A stretch of DNA of 64,000 nt. Source: Rhodococcus sp. SBT000017 (GTDB lineage Bacteria; Actinomycetota; Actinomycetes; Mycobacteriales; Mycobacteriaceae). The DNA lies in assembly GCF_003688915.1 (NCBI RefSeq), contig NZ_REFU01000001.1, positions 1,860,001 through 1,924,000 of the forward strand, given 5' to 3'. Below the pieces are notes generated by a model. That model had not been told where the DNA came from and searched no databases. It saw nothing but the letters and a program-made list of their open reading frames with translations. The position numbers were made by a program, and so were the translations under genes. This document shows, one piece after another, positions 35,986 through 44,246 of the stretch. Within the stretch, counting starts at the first letter, position 1, and each line of letters opens with the position of its first letter.

Positions 35986-37251
35986 CTAAGCGTGTTCGGG
36001 TACCGACAGTCGATTCTCTGCTGCGGCAAGTGAATCGAAGCCTTCTGCCTTGAGCAGGTTGTGGACGTTGCGTCGCCGGACGCCCATGTTGCCGCCGTCG
36101 TACACCGGGAAGCACAGCACGTCCTCCATGATCGCGGCGATCGGCGTCAGGTTCGTGTACGCGTCGACCCCGACCAGTCGCATCGCATCGTAGACCACCT
36201 GCACTGCCGTCTCGGACGCGAATATCTTTGCCTCGTTGGCCAATTCGCGGTCGCGCCCGCCGGTGCGGTCGAAGTGGTCGGCTGCTTTCCAGGCGAAGTA
36301 GCGAACGGCCTCGATACGAGTCTTGATGTCGGTCAACATGTATCCGACGTTCTGGTAATCGATGACGGGCACCGGGCCGGACCGATGGTCGGTCTTGGCG
36401 AACTCCAGTGAGTAGTCGAAGGCAGCCCGCATCCGCCCCACACAGGCGGCAGCGATGGACGAGCACGTCCACGAGAAAGCAGTAGCGACGATGTCCAACC
36501 CGTCACCGGGCCTGCCGATAAGGTTGTCGACGGGCACGCGTACGTCGCGGAATTCCACCCTCGGCGAATTGGTGGCGCGATGTCCGATGGTGTCGATCAT
36601 GTCGGTGATCTCGACCCCGGGTGTTCCCCGTTCGACGACGATGACCGCAAGCGACTCCGACGGCGGCAGGGCCGGATCGGTGCGGCACACGACGCTGATG
36701 AGGTCGGCTCCCTGCCCGTCCCAGCCCGACGCATTGGTGGTGTAGTGCTTGGCGCCGTTGATCACCCACTCGTCGCCCTCGCGGCGAGCGAAGGTCCGAA
36801 TGCCGACGGTCGGGTCCTCCGAATCGTAGTTCGCCCCGCCGGTCACCTCGGTGTAGGCGATCGCAGCCAATCGGGGTTCGCCGTCGCAGAACGTCGGAAG
36901 CCAACGATTCTTCTGCTCCTCGGTACCGAAATTGATGATCGGGTTCAGTCCCAATCCCGTGCCCAGCAATGCAGTCGGAGTGTTGATGTCGACCCGAGCG
37001 AGCTCCTCGGCCGCGAGCGCGAAGGTGAGATTGTCGAAGTACGCGCCGCCGTATTCGTCGGGCACGAGTCCTTTGACGAATCCGAGACCGGCCAGCTGCT
37101 TGTAGACCGGCTGCAGTGCGTAGAAGCGATCCTCGGGGCGCTGTATGGAGGAAATAGCGGCCGCTACTCCGCTCAGAATGTCGTCCGCCACTTGCCGCGC
37201 CTGAATGCGCACGGCCATCTGCTCGGGGCTGAGCTCGAAACTCAGGGTCAT
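35986..37251 (-). CDS. acyl-CoA dehydrogenase family protein
   Basis: The 421-residue flavoprotein has the acyl-CoA dehydrogenase layout: N-terminal helical domain, AIAYTEVTGGANYDSED (substrate/FAD motif), HYTTNASGWDG, a middle beta domain, and a C-terminal helical bundle ending in an atypical GGNMGVRRRNVHNLL in place of the usual YEGT-type Glu region. It would oxidise an acyl-CoA or a related nitro/amine-type substrate; the missing standard catalytic motif makes the reaction uncertain. A GAGGAG ribosome-binding site precedes the ATG at 37251. An AraC regulator gene lies 152 bases upstream on the same strand and probably controls it. Confidence 0.83.
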   Translation of the reverse strand: MTLSFELSPEQMAVRIQARQVADDILSGVAAAISSIQRPEDRFYALQPVYKQLAGLGFVKGLVPDEYGGAYFDNLTFALAAEELARVDINTPTALLGTGLGLNPIINFGTEEQKNRWLPTFCDGEPRLAAIAYTEVTGGANYDSEDPTVGIRTFARREGDEWVINGAKHYTTNASGWDGQGADLISVVCRTDPALPPSESLAVIVVERGTPGVEITDMIDTIGHRATNSPRVEFRDVRVPVDNLIGRPGDGLDIVATAFSWTCSSIAAACVGRMRAAFDYSLEFAKTDHRSGPVPVIDYQNVGYMLTDIKTRIEAVRYFAWKAADHFDRTGGRDRELANEAKIFASETAVQVVYDAMRLVGVDAYTNLTPIAAIMEDVLCFPVYDGGNMGVRRRNVHNLLKAEGFDSLAAAENRLSVPEHA

Positions 37252-37403
37252 GTGAGACTCCTCGATGTCTGTCCTGGTGGGGTGAAGAACGGAATCGGGC
37301 GACGCTGCCCTGCACACCATGTTTCACGGCCCGATGCATCCCGGTCTTGTACCTAACTGCACGATCGTCGGTACCGTTCTGCACACTCGGACAGAGCGTT
37401 TCG

Positions 37404-38411
37404 CTAATGCTGCGGCAGTGCCCTGGTCTTCATCGACGCCCGGTATTCGACCGGACTGCATCCGAAGTGCGATCGAAACGACTTGGCCAGGTGCGCCGAA
37501 TCCGAAAATCCCCACGCTGCAGCGATCGTTCCGATCGATCGATCGTCACGCGAATCGGCAAGCTCACGACGACACGCCTCGACGCGATGCTTACGTACCA
37601 CAGCACCGAAAGTGGTTCCCGTCCTCTCGAAGAGGGCATGGAGCGTGCGTACCGAGACCCCGACATGGCGGGCCGCATCGGTGGCGGGAACTCGGCCGAA
37701 GGGAAGCCGGGACTCGACGTACCGAACGGCGGCGACCCGAAGTGCTTCGTCGGTCTGCAACGAGCATCCGGTGTCCCGTTCAGCCGTCGCTCCCAGCACT
37801 GCGCGGAGCAGGTCGACATGGGCAGCACCGATCATCTGTCGTTCAGCGGGATGCAGCGAGGAATCGGTCCGCCAGGTCTCCACCATCAACGAGCTCAGTA
37901 GGCGAGCCGAGCCCGATGAGCTCGAAAAGCGCAGAGCCGTGGTCCCCGCCGACGGTCCGACCACGTCTGCCAGCAGTGGTCGTGGCAGCCGAAACGACAG
38001 GACCCGCCAGAGTTCGTCGTTGCCGGGCTCGACGAACTCGAGCCGGTACGGGCGTGTCGAGTCGACGATGGCGAACTCACCTCGGGAGACCGTGCACTGC
38101 CGCCCGTCCTGAGTGGTCGTACAGTGGCCGTCGAGCTGCAGATTCACGAAGACGACGTCCTCGTCTGCGCGGGCGACCTCGCGCTTTCCGTGATCGATTC
38201 GCTGTGTGCAGGAGGCGATCTCCGCTGCGTTGCCACCCCCGATCGCTGCGGAGCGCACCCATCCGGGAAGTCCGGAACGCGACGAGCTGTGTTCGACATG
38301 GTCTCTGGATCGCCACGGTGCCAGAGGGGTGAATGCCTGGCAGAGAACATCGGCCCAATAGCTCATCTGATCGGCCGGGCCGAGTCCCCGGGTTGTCCAA
38401 TATGACGTCAT
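37404..38411 (-). CDS. AraC-family regulator (AraC-binding-like N-terminal domain)
   Basis: The 335-residue activator has an N-terminal sensor of the AraC-binding-like type (VSRGEFAIVDSTRPYRLEF... LSFRLPRPLLAD) and a C-terminal double helix-turn-helix (ATDAARHVGVSVRTLHALFERTGTTFGAVVRKHRVEACRRELAD... TIAAAWGFSDSAHLAKSFRSHFGCSPVEYR). It is encoded upstream of the acyl-CoA dehydrogenase gene on the same strand. Proteins of this architecture activate aromatic, nitrile or alkane catabolism genes. The ATG at 38411 is favoured because the MTSYWTTRG start matches the family; the longer frame adds 32 residues of non-family sequence. Confidence 0.88.
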   Translation of the reverse strand: MTSYWTTRGLGPADQMSYWADVLCQAFTPLAPWRSRDHVEHSSSRSGLPGWVRSAAIGGGNAAEIASCTQRIDHGKREVARADEDVVFVNLQLDGHCTTTQDGRQCTVSRGEFAIVDSTRPYRLEFVEPGNDELWRVLSFRLPRPLLADVVGPSAGTTALRFSSSSGSARLLSSLMVETWRTDSSLHPAERQMIGAAHVDLLRAVLGATAERDTGCSLQTDEALRVAAVRYVESRLPFGRVPATDAARHVGVSVRTLHALFERTGTTFGAVVRKHRVEACRRELADSRDDRSIGTIAAAWGFSDSAHLAKSFRSHFGCSPVEYRASMKTRALPQH

Positions 38412-38518
38412 GATGCACTCCGCGCTAGGTTCGAGTGCACACACGGTAAGCCTTGGGCGTAAGCCATCCGAGGCATTTGCGTTACGAAATGCGTGCACTC
38501 TCCTCACACCGGCGTGCG

Positions 38519-38543
38519 GGGCGCGGAGAGGTTCTCCGCGCCC
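38519..38543 (-). terminator. GC-rich hairpin directly after moeA
   Basis: GGGCGCGGAGA (38519-38529) pairs perfectly with TCTCCGCGCCC (38533-38543) across a 3-base loop, immediately after the moeA stop codon. It is the likely end of the moaE-moaA-moaD-moeA transcript. Confidence 0.65.
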
Positions 38544-39806
38544 TCAGATGCACGTACCTCGCCGCGTCGACGCGACCGAGTCGAGCAGCAACGCGGGGTA
38601 CTCGCCCAGCGGACCCAGGCCGCCGTCGGAGGGCGGAATCACGATCAAACAGTTCGCGCGAGCGAGCGCACCGACCGAGTGCGATCGAATGATCGTGGCG
38701 TCGTCACCGTCGACGACGCCCAGCATCACCCGGGGTATCGCCGAGGCAGGAGGCGTCTCCCCCTCAGCCCTGACCGTTCTCATCGTTCTTTCCGCCTGCG
38801 GGTTTCGCAGTGCCGCAACGACCACCGGTCGGACGAACAATTCGTAGGAGATCAATGCGCTGACCGGATTTCCCGGCAGGCATACGATCGGAGTTTCCTC
38901 GAATCGCCCGCACGCCTGCGGCTTTCCCGGTCTCACTGCGACAGAGACGAACTCGACCTCCTGACCCGCGAGTGCGAGCCGAACCACCTCCTCGGTACCG
39001 GCGCTGATGCCACCGGTGGTGACGATGACGTCCGCAGCGTCGGCGCACCGGGTCAGTGCCGCCCGACATGCGTCCACGTCGTCGGCCACAGCCGGTTCGA
39101 GGTGCACGTCGGCACCGCACCGGGTGAGATCGGCAACGATCATCGCCGCGTTGGAGTCGTGACACTCACCGTTCACGAGTTCGGTCCCGACACCGCGGAT
39201 CTCCGATCCCGTCGAGAGCAAAGCGACGGTCAGAGAAGATTCGACCCGAACGTGGGTGCGGCCGAGGGCGGCGAGCACGCCGACCTGAGCGGGGGTGACC
39301 ACCGTTCCCGCCCGGACCGCAACGTCACCGACCTCGAAATCCGACGCCCGGGTGCGAATGTTGCTCTTGGAATCGAGCGAGAAGATGGTGACCTCGTCCG
39401 AACCGAAGGACTCGACGAACCCGCTGGTTCGCTCGACCGGGATCACCAGGTCTGCGCCGCACGGCACCACCGACCCGGTCATGATCTGGACGCACTGCCC
39501 CGGCAGAACCTCGATCGTTGAGAGCTGCCGACCCGCGACACTGCGCGCGGACACCCTCGACCGGACAGGAAGCAGACCGGGGTCGGCCACATCTGCAGCG
39601 CGAATTGCGAATCCATCGACCGCGGAATTGTCGAACGCCGGTAGTGCACGATCGGCAACGATGTCCTCGGCCAACACTCGTCCCACGGCACTGTCGATCG
39701 ACACCGAGCGAACGCTTGGCGATACACCCAGTCGTTGCACGGCACAACGATATTCGTCGACCGTCCGATACGTAGTCGGACGGATATCGACCTGCGCAGA
39801 CTTCAT
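38544..39806 (-). CDS. moeA: molybdopterin molybdenumtransferase MoeA
   Basis: The 420-residue protein has MoeA domains in order: GRVLAEDIVADRALPAFDNSAVDGFAIRAAD, GQCVQIMTGSVVPCGADLVIPVE, TVALLSTGSEI, VIVTTGGISAGTEEVV, and GKPQACGRFEETPIVCLPGNPVSALISYELFVRPV. It inserts molybdate into adenylylated molybdopterin. Its ATG overlaps the moaD stop by 4 bases. It probably supplies the molybdenum oxidoreductase encoded at 44247-46424. Confidence 0.95.
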   Translation of the reverse strand: MKSAQVDIRPTTYRTVDEYRCAVQRLGVSPSVRSVSIDSAVGRVLAEDIVADRALPAFDNSAVDGFAIRAADVADPGLLPVRSRVSARSVAGRQLSTIEVLPGQCVQIMTGSVVPCGADLVIPVERTSGFVESFGSDEVTIFSLDSKSNIRTRASDFEVGDVAVRAGTVVTPAQVGVLAALGRTHVRVESSLTVALLSTGSEIRGVGTELVNGECHDSNAAMIVADLTRCGADVHLEPAVADDVDACRAALTRCADAADVIVTTGGISAGTEEVVRLALAGQEVEFVSVAVRPGKPQACGRFEETPIVCLPGNPVSALISYELFVRPVVVAALRNPQAERTMRTVRAEGETPPASAIPRVMLGVVDGDDATIIRSHSVGALARANCLIVIPPSDGGLGPLGEYPALLLDSVASTRRGTCI

Positions 39807-40045
39807 CCGCCGGAAATCGGAGGCAGCACGGCGATCTCGTCGATGTCCGAGCAAGGCGAATCCTCGGTGCGCCCCAACGAACGACCGTTGATCCAGATCC
39901 GAGACACGGCAAGCACATCCGCGAACGGCGCGCCATACTGCTCGACCGCGGAATCGAGCACCCCTCGGACCGTCGACCCCGGAATGTCTCGCGCCGCCTC
40001 ACCCGCAATCTGACGGGCCGCTGCGAACATCAGAACTTCGGCCAT
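39803..40045 (-). CDS. moaD: molybdopterin synthase sulfur carrier MoaD
   Basis: This 80-residue ubiquitin-like protein ends in VLPPISGG, the C-terminal Gly-Gly that carries the thiocarboxylate donated to precursor Z. It is the small subunit partner of MoaE (gene at 41086-41652). It lies 18 bases after moaA and overlaps moeA by 4 bases. Confidence 0.93.
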   Translation of the reverse strand: MAEVLMFAAARQIAGEAARDIPGSTVRGVLDSAVEQYGAPFADVLAVSRIWINGRSLGRTEDSPCSDIDEIAVLPPISGG

Positions 40046-40063
40046 GGACTTCCCACTCTCCGA

Positions 40064-41089
40064 TCATCCACCGATATAGGACATTTCGATGCGGTCACGC
40101 ACTGCACCGTCCTTCGTTCCTGCTCGCAGCTCCGAGTAGCGATCGTCTCGACGCAGCCACAGCGCCGACAATTGCGCAACGAGGTCGTCCTGCGAGGCTC
40201 CCGATCGCAGCAGAGCCCGGAGATCGGTTCCCGTCGAGGAGAACAAGCAAGTGAACACCTTGCCGTCAGCGGACAACCGCGCACGAGTGCACGCTCCGCA
40301 GAACGGTTCCGATACCGAACCGATCACACCGATTTCGCCGCTGCCGTCGAGGTAGCGATACCGCATCGCCACCTCACCGTCGTACTCCGCGTCGACTCTC
40401 TCCAGCGGGTGGATCCTTCCGATCGTGTCGACGATCGATTCGACGTCGACGACCTGGGCCAGCTCCCACCTGTTGGTCGCTCCCACATCCATGTATTCGA
40501 TGAAACGCACCACGATGTCCGTGCCTCGGAACCGTTCGGCAACGGCCAGGATCGACCCGTCGTTCACTCCTCGGCGCACCACGACGTTGACTTTGACCGG
40601 CGACATTCCGGCCCGCACGGCCGCGTCGATGCCGTCGAGCACGGTCTGCACAGGGACGCGCGTGTCGCTCATCCGAGCGAAAGTGTCCGGATCCGTGGAA
40701 TCGAGGCTGACGGTGACGCGGCGCAACCCGGCCGCGACCAGTTCTTCGGCATGCGCAGCAAGCAGCGAACCGTTGGTCGTCATCGCCAGATCGATGTCCT
40801 CGATCAAACTCAATCGCTCTATCAACGTGGTGATTCCGGCGCGCAGCAGCGGTTCGCCGCCGGTCAGACGTATCTTGCGAATTCCGATGGTGGCCGCCGC
40901 TCGAGCGACTCTGTCGATCTCCTCGAAGGAGAGCAGCCTGCTCGCGTTCAGGAACGAATGATCGGGGCCGAATTCGGCCCGGGGCATGCAGTACACGCAG
41001 CGAAAGTTGCACCGATCGGTGACCGAGATCCGTAGATCGCGAAGGGCTCGTCCACGAGTATCGCGAATGCCCGCATCGAGACCGCTCAC
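40064..41089 (-). CDS. moaA: GTP 3',8-cyclase MoaA
   Basis: The 341-residue radical SAM enzyme has RDLRISVTDRCNFRCVYCMP (SAM-cluster Cys triad), IRLTGGEPLLR, the C-terminal CGACTRARLSADGKVFTC second-cluster motif, and the terminal Gly-Gly needed for cyclase activity. It converts GTP to the first molybdopterin intermediate with MoaC, which is not encoded here. The GTG at 41089 overlaps the moaE stop by 4 bases; the longer frame upstream is only the moaE coding sequence in another phase. Confidence 0.94.
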   Translation of the reverse strand: MSGLDAGIRDTRGRALRDLRISVTDRCNFRCVYCMPRAEFGPDHSFLNASRLLSFEEIDRVARAAATIGIRKIRLTGGEPLLRAGITTLIERLSLIEDIDLAMTTNGSLLAAHAEELVAAGLRRVTVSLDSTDPDTFARMSDTRVPVQTVLDGIDAAVRAGMSPVKVNVVVRRGVNDGSILAVAERFRGTDIVVRFIEYMDVGATNRWELAQVVDVESIVDTIGRIHPLERVDAEYDGEVAMRYRYLDGSGEIGVIGSVSEPFCGACTRARLSADGKVFTCLFSSTGTDLRALLRSGASQDDLVAQLSALWLRRDDRYSELRAGTKDGAVRDRIEMSYIGG

Positions 41090-41652
41090 GAGGAACGTCC
41101 GTAGGTGGCGGGCAGCCAGTGCGAGGCCGCTCGCTCGACGCCCTCGATCTGGACGCCGGTCTCGACCCAGGCGCTGATTCCGGCCCGCTGTTCGAGCTTC
41201 CACACCGGCACGCACGCTTTGAGGACGTCGATGCAGAACTGCGCGGCCAGGAAGGCCTCGACTCGATGGCCCGAGGACACACAGACCAGCACACTGGCTT
41301 CACCGAGCCGAACCGATCCGACCCTGTGCAGCAACGCAATACGTCCGATTCCTGCCCATCGCTCTCGCGCCGCGTCGGCGATCTCGATCAGTCGCACTCG
41401 GGCCACCGACTCGTAGGCCTGGTAGTCGATCGACACGACACCCCCTGCGGGACGACCCGATCTTCCCGTCGAATACTCGCGAACCACTCCGGTGAAGGTC
41501 ACGGCGGCCCCGCACTGCGGCAGTGTCGCCCAGTCGATCGTCGCCTCGACCGACAGAACATCGGCCACCACGGCGACGTACGTCTCGGTCGCGCGCAGTT
41601 TCGGTCCGGTCGGTCTTGCGGCCATCGTTCGGACAGTGTCGACTTCGCCCAC
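41086..41652 (-). CDS. moaE: molybdopterin synthase catalytic subunit MoaE
   Basis: The 188-residue protein shows MoaE motifs FTGVVREYS, YQAYESVA, LLHRVGSVRLGEASVLVCVSSGHR, and DVLKACVPVWKLEQ with the catalytic Lys pair. It builds the dithiolene with MoaD. It is the first gene of moaE-moaA-moaD-moeA. An alternative ATG at 41625 would drop nine residues. A 40-residue C-terminal extension after the conserved core is unusual. Confidence 0.93.
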   Translation of the reverse strand: MGEVDTVRTMAARPTGPKLRATETYVAVVADVLSVEATIDWATLPQCGAAVTFTGVVREYSTGRSGRPAGGVVSIDYQAYESVARVRLIEIADAARERWAGIGRIALLHRVGSVRLGEASVLVCVSSGHRVEAFLAAQFCIDVLKACVPVWKLEQRAGISAWVETGVQIEGVERAASHWLPATYGRSS

Positions 41653-41887
41653 GGCACACCCCTTTCACCTCATGTGCACCAAGAATTGCCGAACCGGGTG
41701 ATTCGCAGTTGACCGTCCGTGACGGCTAGTTGATCCGCAGAGACCACGCTGCGTCGGCGTCGCCGAACTTTCCGGCAATGTTACGAACTGCCAATCGAGC
41801 CGAAACATTGCGCGTTAACCTCGAACGAAGCCCCTGTATCGCACTGATCGACACGATCACGACGGGCTCCGACGACAAGGGGTTCTC

Positions 41888-42919
41888 ATGCTCTCCAGAT
41901 CCGGATTCTCCATCCCGGCCAGGACGACCAGCCGCGGAGACTGGTGCGACATGTTGAACGAGCACTTCGTGGCACTCGATGTCGCCGACGTGGCCGATAG
42001 CCGATTCACCGGCGCGGTTCGTTCGATGTCGCTTGCGCACCTGCAGGTTTCGAGCGTTCGGTCCACGACACAACGCATCGCTCGTACCGACTCGCTCATC
42101 GAGAAGGACCACACCGAGTACGTGCAGATCGGGATGATTCGTCGAGGCCGCGCGATCGTGGTGCAGGACGGCCGCGAATGCGCGCTCTCACGCGGCGACT
42201 TCGCCATCTACGACACCTCGCGGCCGTTCGACTGGATCATCGACGGCCATCCCGACGACGACCAGTGGGAGCTCGAAGTCTTCACCTGGCCCCGCCACAT
42301 GCTTCGACTCGACGACCGCGAATCCAGCGACATGACAGCCATGGCTTTCGACGGGTCGGCCGGCTTCAGCGGCCTCCTCGGACGGTTTCTGCACGACCTG
42401 GGGTCGACCCGCTCGACTCTGGGAGCCTCCGGGGCCCAGGCGATAGCCGACGAGGTCGGAGACCTGGTCAGCGTGATCGCCCGCAACACCACCACCAACC
42501 CGACGATCGACTCACCCAGTGCAGCACTCGTACGGTCGGCGCAGCGATACATCGACGAACATCTCGCAGACCCCGAGCTCTCGCCCGGCGCAGTCGCTGC
42601 GGCGATGCTCGTCTCGACCCGCCAACTCCACCGTGTCTTCGCCGCCAGCGGTACGACGGTTGCCCGCAGCATCCGCGTCAAGCGGCTCGAGCGGTGCCGT
42701 CGTGAAATCATCGCCAGCGTGTCGGCCGACCGTTCTCTCGGACAGATCAGTCGACGGTGGGGCTTTGCGGACCTCGCCGTGTTCAGCCGCGCATTCCGTG
42801 AGCAATACGGCATGAGCCCCCGCCAGTACCGCACTGCTGCCTGCGCACACTCGGACGACCCACGAGCAGTCACCCGCTCGTGGGCCGAACCGAACCGTAC
42901 GACCCAATCGGGTCAGTGA
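41888..42919 (+). CDS. AraC-family regulator
   Basis: The 343-residue regulator has an AraC-binding-like N-terminal domain (LSRGDFAIYDTSRPFDWIIDGHPDDDQWELEVFTWPRHML) and a C-terminal AraC DNA-binding domain (LSPGAVAAAMLVSTRQLHRVFAASGTTVARSIRVKRLERCRREI... QISRRWGFADLAVFSRAFREQYGMSPRQYR). It is divergent from moaE (235-base gap) and converges on the ferredoxin reductase gene, overlapping its end by 7 bases. It may link molybdenum-cofactor synthesis to the neighbouring molybdenum enzyme, but this is inference from position. Confidence 0.87.
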   Translation: MLSRSGFSIPARTTSRGDWCDMLNEHFVALDVADVADSRFTGAVRSMSLAHLQVSSVRSTTQRIARTDSLIEKDHTEYVQIGMIRRGRAIVVQDGRECALSRGDFAIYDTSRPFDWIIDGHPDDDQWELEVFTWPRHMLRLDDRESSDMTAMAFDGSAGFSGLLGRFLHDLGSTRSTLGASGAQAIADEVGDLVSVIARNTTTNPTIDSPSAALVRSAQRYIDEHLADPELSPGAVAAAMLVSTRQLHRVFAASGTTVARSIRVKRLERCRREIIASVSADRSLGQISRRWGFADLAVFSRAFREQYGMSPRQYRTAACAHSDDPRAVTRSWAEPNRTTQSGQ

Positions 42920-43902
42920 ATCGAGTCGCTCGAGTGGCCCGGCACGATTGCTGCCGAGCCGTCCACCAGTGGAGCGATGTGATTGACCGCGGTGGCCGCC
43001 TCCGCGAAGCCGACCGCGATCAACTTGACCTTGTCTTCGTGTCCGGCAACGTCACCCACCGCGAACACTCGCCTCCGGTTGGTACGCATCGTACGGTCGA
43101 CGGCGATGTCGCGCTGGTACTTGTCCAACCCCCACGTTGCGATGGGGCCGAGTGCTGCCTTGAATCCCAGTGCGGCAACAACACTCGACACCGCCAGCTG
43201 TCGCCGCTCGATTCCGGCACCGTCGACGATCGTCACCGATTCGACGCTGTCCTCGCCCGCGATCTCCTCGACCTCGAACGGAGTGAGGACATCGACGCTC
43301 GACCGCTCGAGCAGACCCAGACTGCGGGCGTGAGCTCGAAAATCGTTGCGCCGGTGCACCAGTACGACCGACTTCGCGATCGGTTCCAGACTCAGCGCCC
43401 AGTCGACCGCCGAATCACCGCCGCCCACGATCATCACATGCTCGCCGGCCAGATCGTTCAGCCTGGGCACGAAATACCGTAATCCACGGTCGTGGAACTC
43501 GGAACCGGTAGGCAGCGGCCTCGGTGTGAACTTCCCGATGCCCGCCGCGACGAGAACGGCCTTTCCGACGACGGTGACGCCCTTGTCGGTCGTGATGCGC
43601 ACGGAGTCGTCGAACTCCTCGAGTTCGGTGGCCACGTGGCCCATCAGATATTCCGGCTTCGCCTGATCCGCCTGTTCGACCAGTGAATCGACCAGATGTT
43701 GCGCCTTGATCGCCGGGAAGCCCGCGACGTCGAATATCTTCTTCTCCGGGTACAGCGCGGCCAGTTGACCACCGGGGTGTGGCAGGGCATCGATGACGGT
43801 CACCGTCAAACCTCGAAAGCCCGCGTAGTAGGCACCGTAGAGGCCGGCCGGGCCCGCGCCGACGATGATCAGGTCACATTCGAAAACGGTTGCACCACTC
43901 AC
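42913..43902 (-). CDS. ferredoxin--NADP reductase (thioredoxin-reductase-like type)
   Basis: The 329-residue FAD/NAD(P)-binding protein has the FAD motif [45 protein letters not shown], the NADPH motif [17 protein letters not shown] and the late FAD motif [33 protein letters not shown], matching type-2 ferredoxin/flavodoxin--NADP reductases. It lacks the CxxC of thioredoxin reductase. Its start overlaps the ferredoxin stop by 4 bases, so it should pass NADPH electrons to or from that ferredoxin. Confidence 0.93.
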   Translation of the reverse strand: MSGATVFECDLIIVGAGPAGLYGAYYAGFRGLTVTVIDALPHPGGQLAALYPEKKIFDVAGFPAIKAQHLVDSLVEQADQAKPEYLMGHVATELEEFDDSVRITTDKGVTVVGKAVLVAAGIGKFTPRPLPTGSEFHDRGLRYFVPRLNDLAGEHVMIVGGGDSAVDWALSLEPIAKSVVLVHRRNDFRAHARSLGLLERSSVDVLTPFEVEEIAGEDSVESVTIVDGAGIERRQLAVSSVVAALGFKAALGPIATWGLDKYQRDIAVDRTMRTNRRRVFAVGDVAGHEDKVKLIAVGFAEAATAVNHIAPLVDGSAAIVPGHSSDSIH

Positions 43903-44213
43903 TTCTTCGCCACTTCGTCGATCGCCGGATGGTCGTGCCCGATCGGACCGAGGTCCTCCGCGCCGCCGGAAGCATCTGCGTCCTCACAGAATTCGACGGC
44001 AATGTCGACGAACCTCGTCTGCTCGTCGGGAATCTTGTGTTCCCAGAAGATGGCGTCGTTCGGACAGGCGGGCATGCACTTTCCGCAGTCGACGCACTCG
44101 TCGGGATTGATGTACATCATGCGAGCGCCCTCGTAGATGCAATCGACTGGGCATTCTTCGGTGCATGCCTTGTCGAGTAGGTCGATGCACGCTTCGGTGA
44201 CGACGTAGGCCAT
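43899..44213 (-). CDS. fdxA: 7Fe (3Fe-4S/4Fe-4S) ferredoxin
   Basis: The 104-residue ferredoxin has [22 protein letters not shown] (Cys9, 17, 21, 25) and [15 protein letters not shown] (Cys40, 43, 46, 50), the FdxA seven-iron pattern. It is encoded between the molybdopterin oxidoreductase (33 bases upstream) and the reductase (4-base overlap), so the three products form an electron chain. Confidence 0.94.
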   Translation of the reverse strand: MAYVVTEACIDLLDKACTEECPVDCIYEGARMMYINPDECVDCGKCMPACPNDAIFWEHKIPDEQTRFVDIAVEFCEDADASGGAEDLGPIGHDHPAIDEVAKK

Positions 44214-44246
44214 GGCGAATCCTCGTTTTCGTAGTGGTGATGATGG

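Noticed and set aside
41653..41887. possible molybdenum-cofactor riboswitch upstream of moaE
   Set aside because: The gap is long enough, but I could not recognise the conserved pairing; a covariance-model search would be needed.
42898..42918. near-palindrome GACCCAATCGGGTC resembling the mno site
   Set aside because: It lies inside the end of the AraC coding sequence and lacks the CTACC arms.
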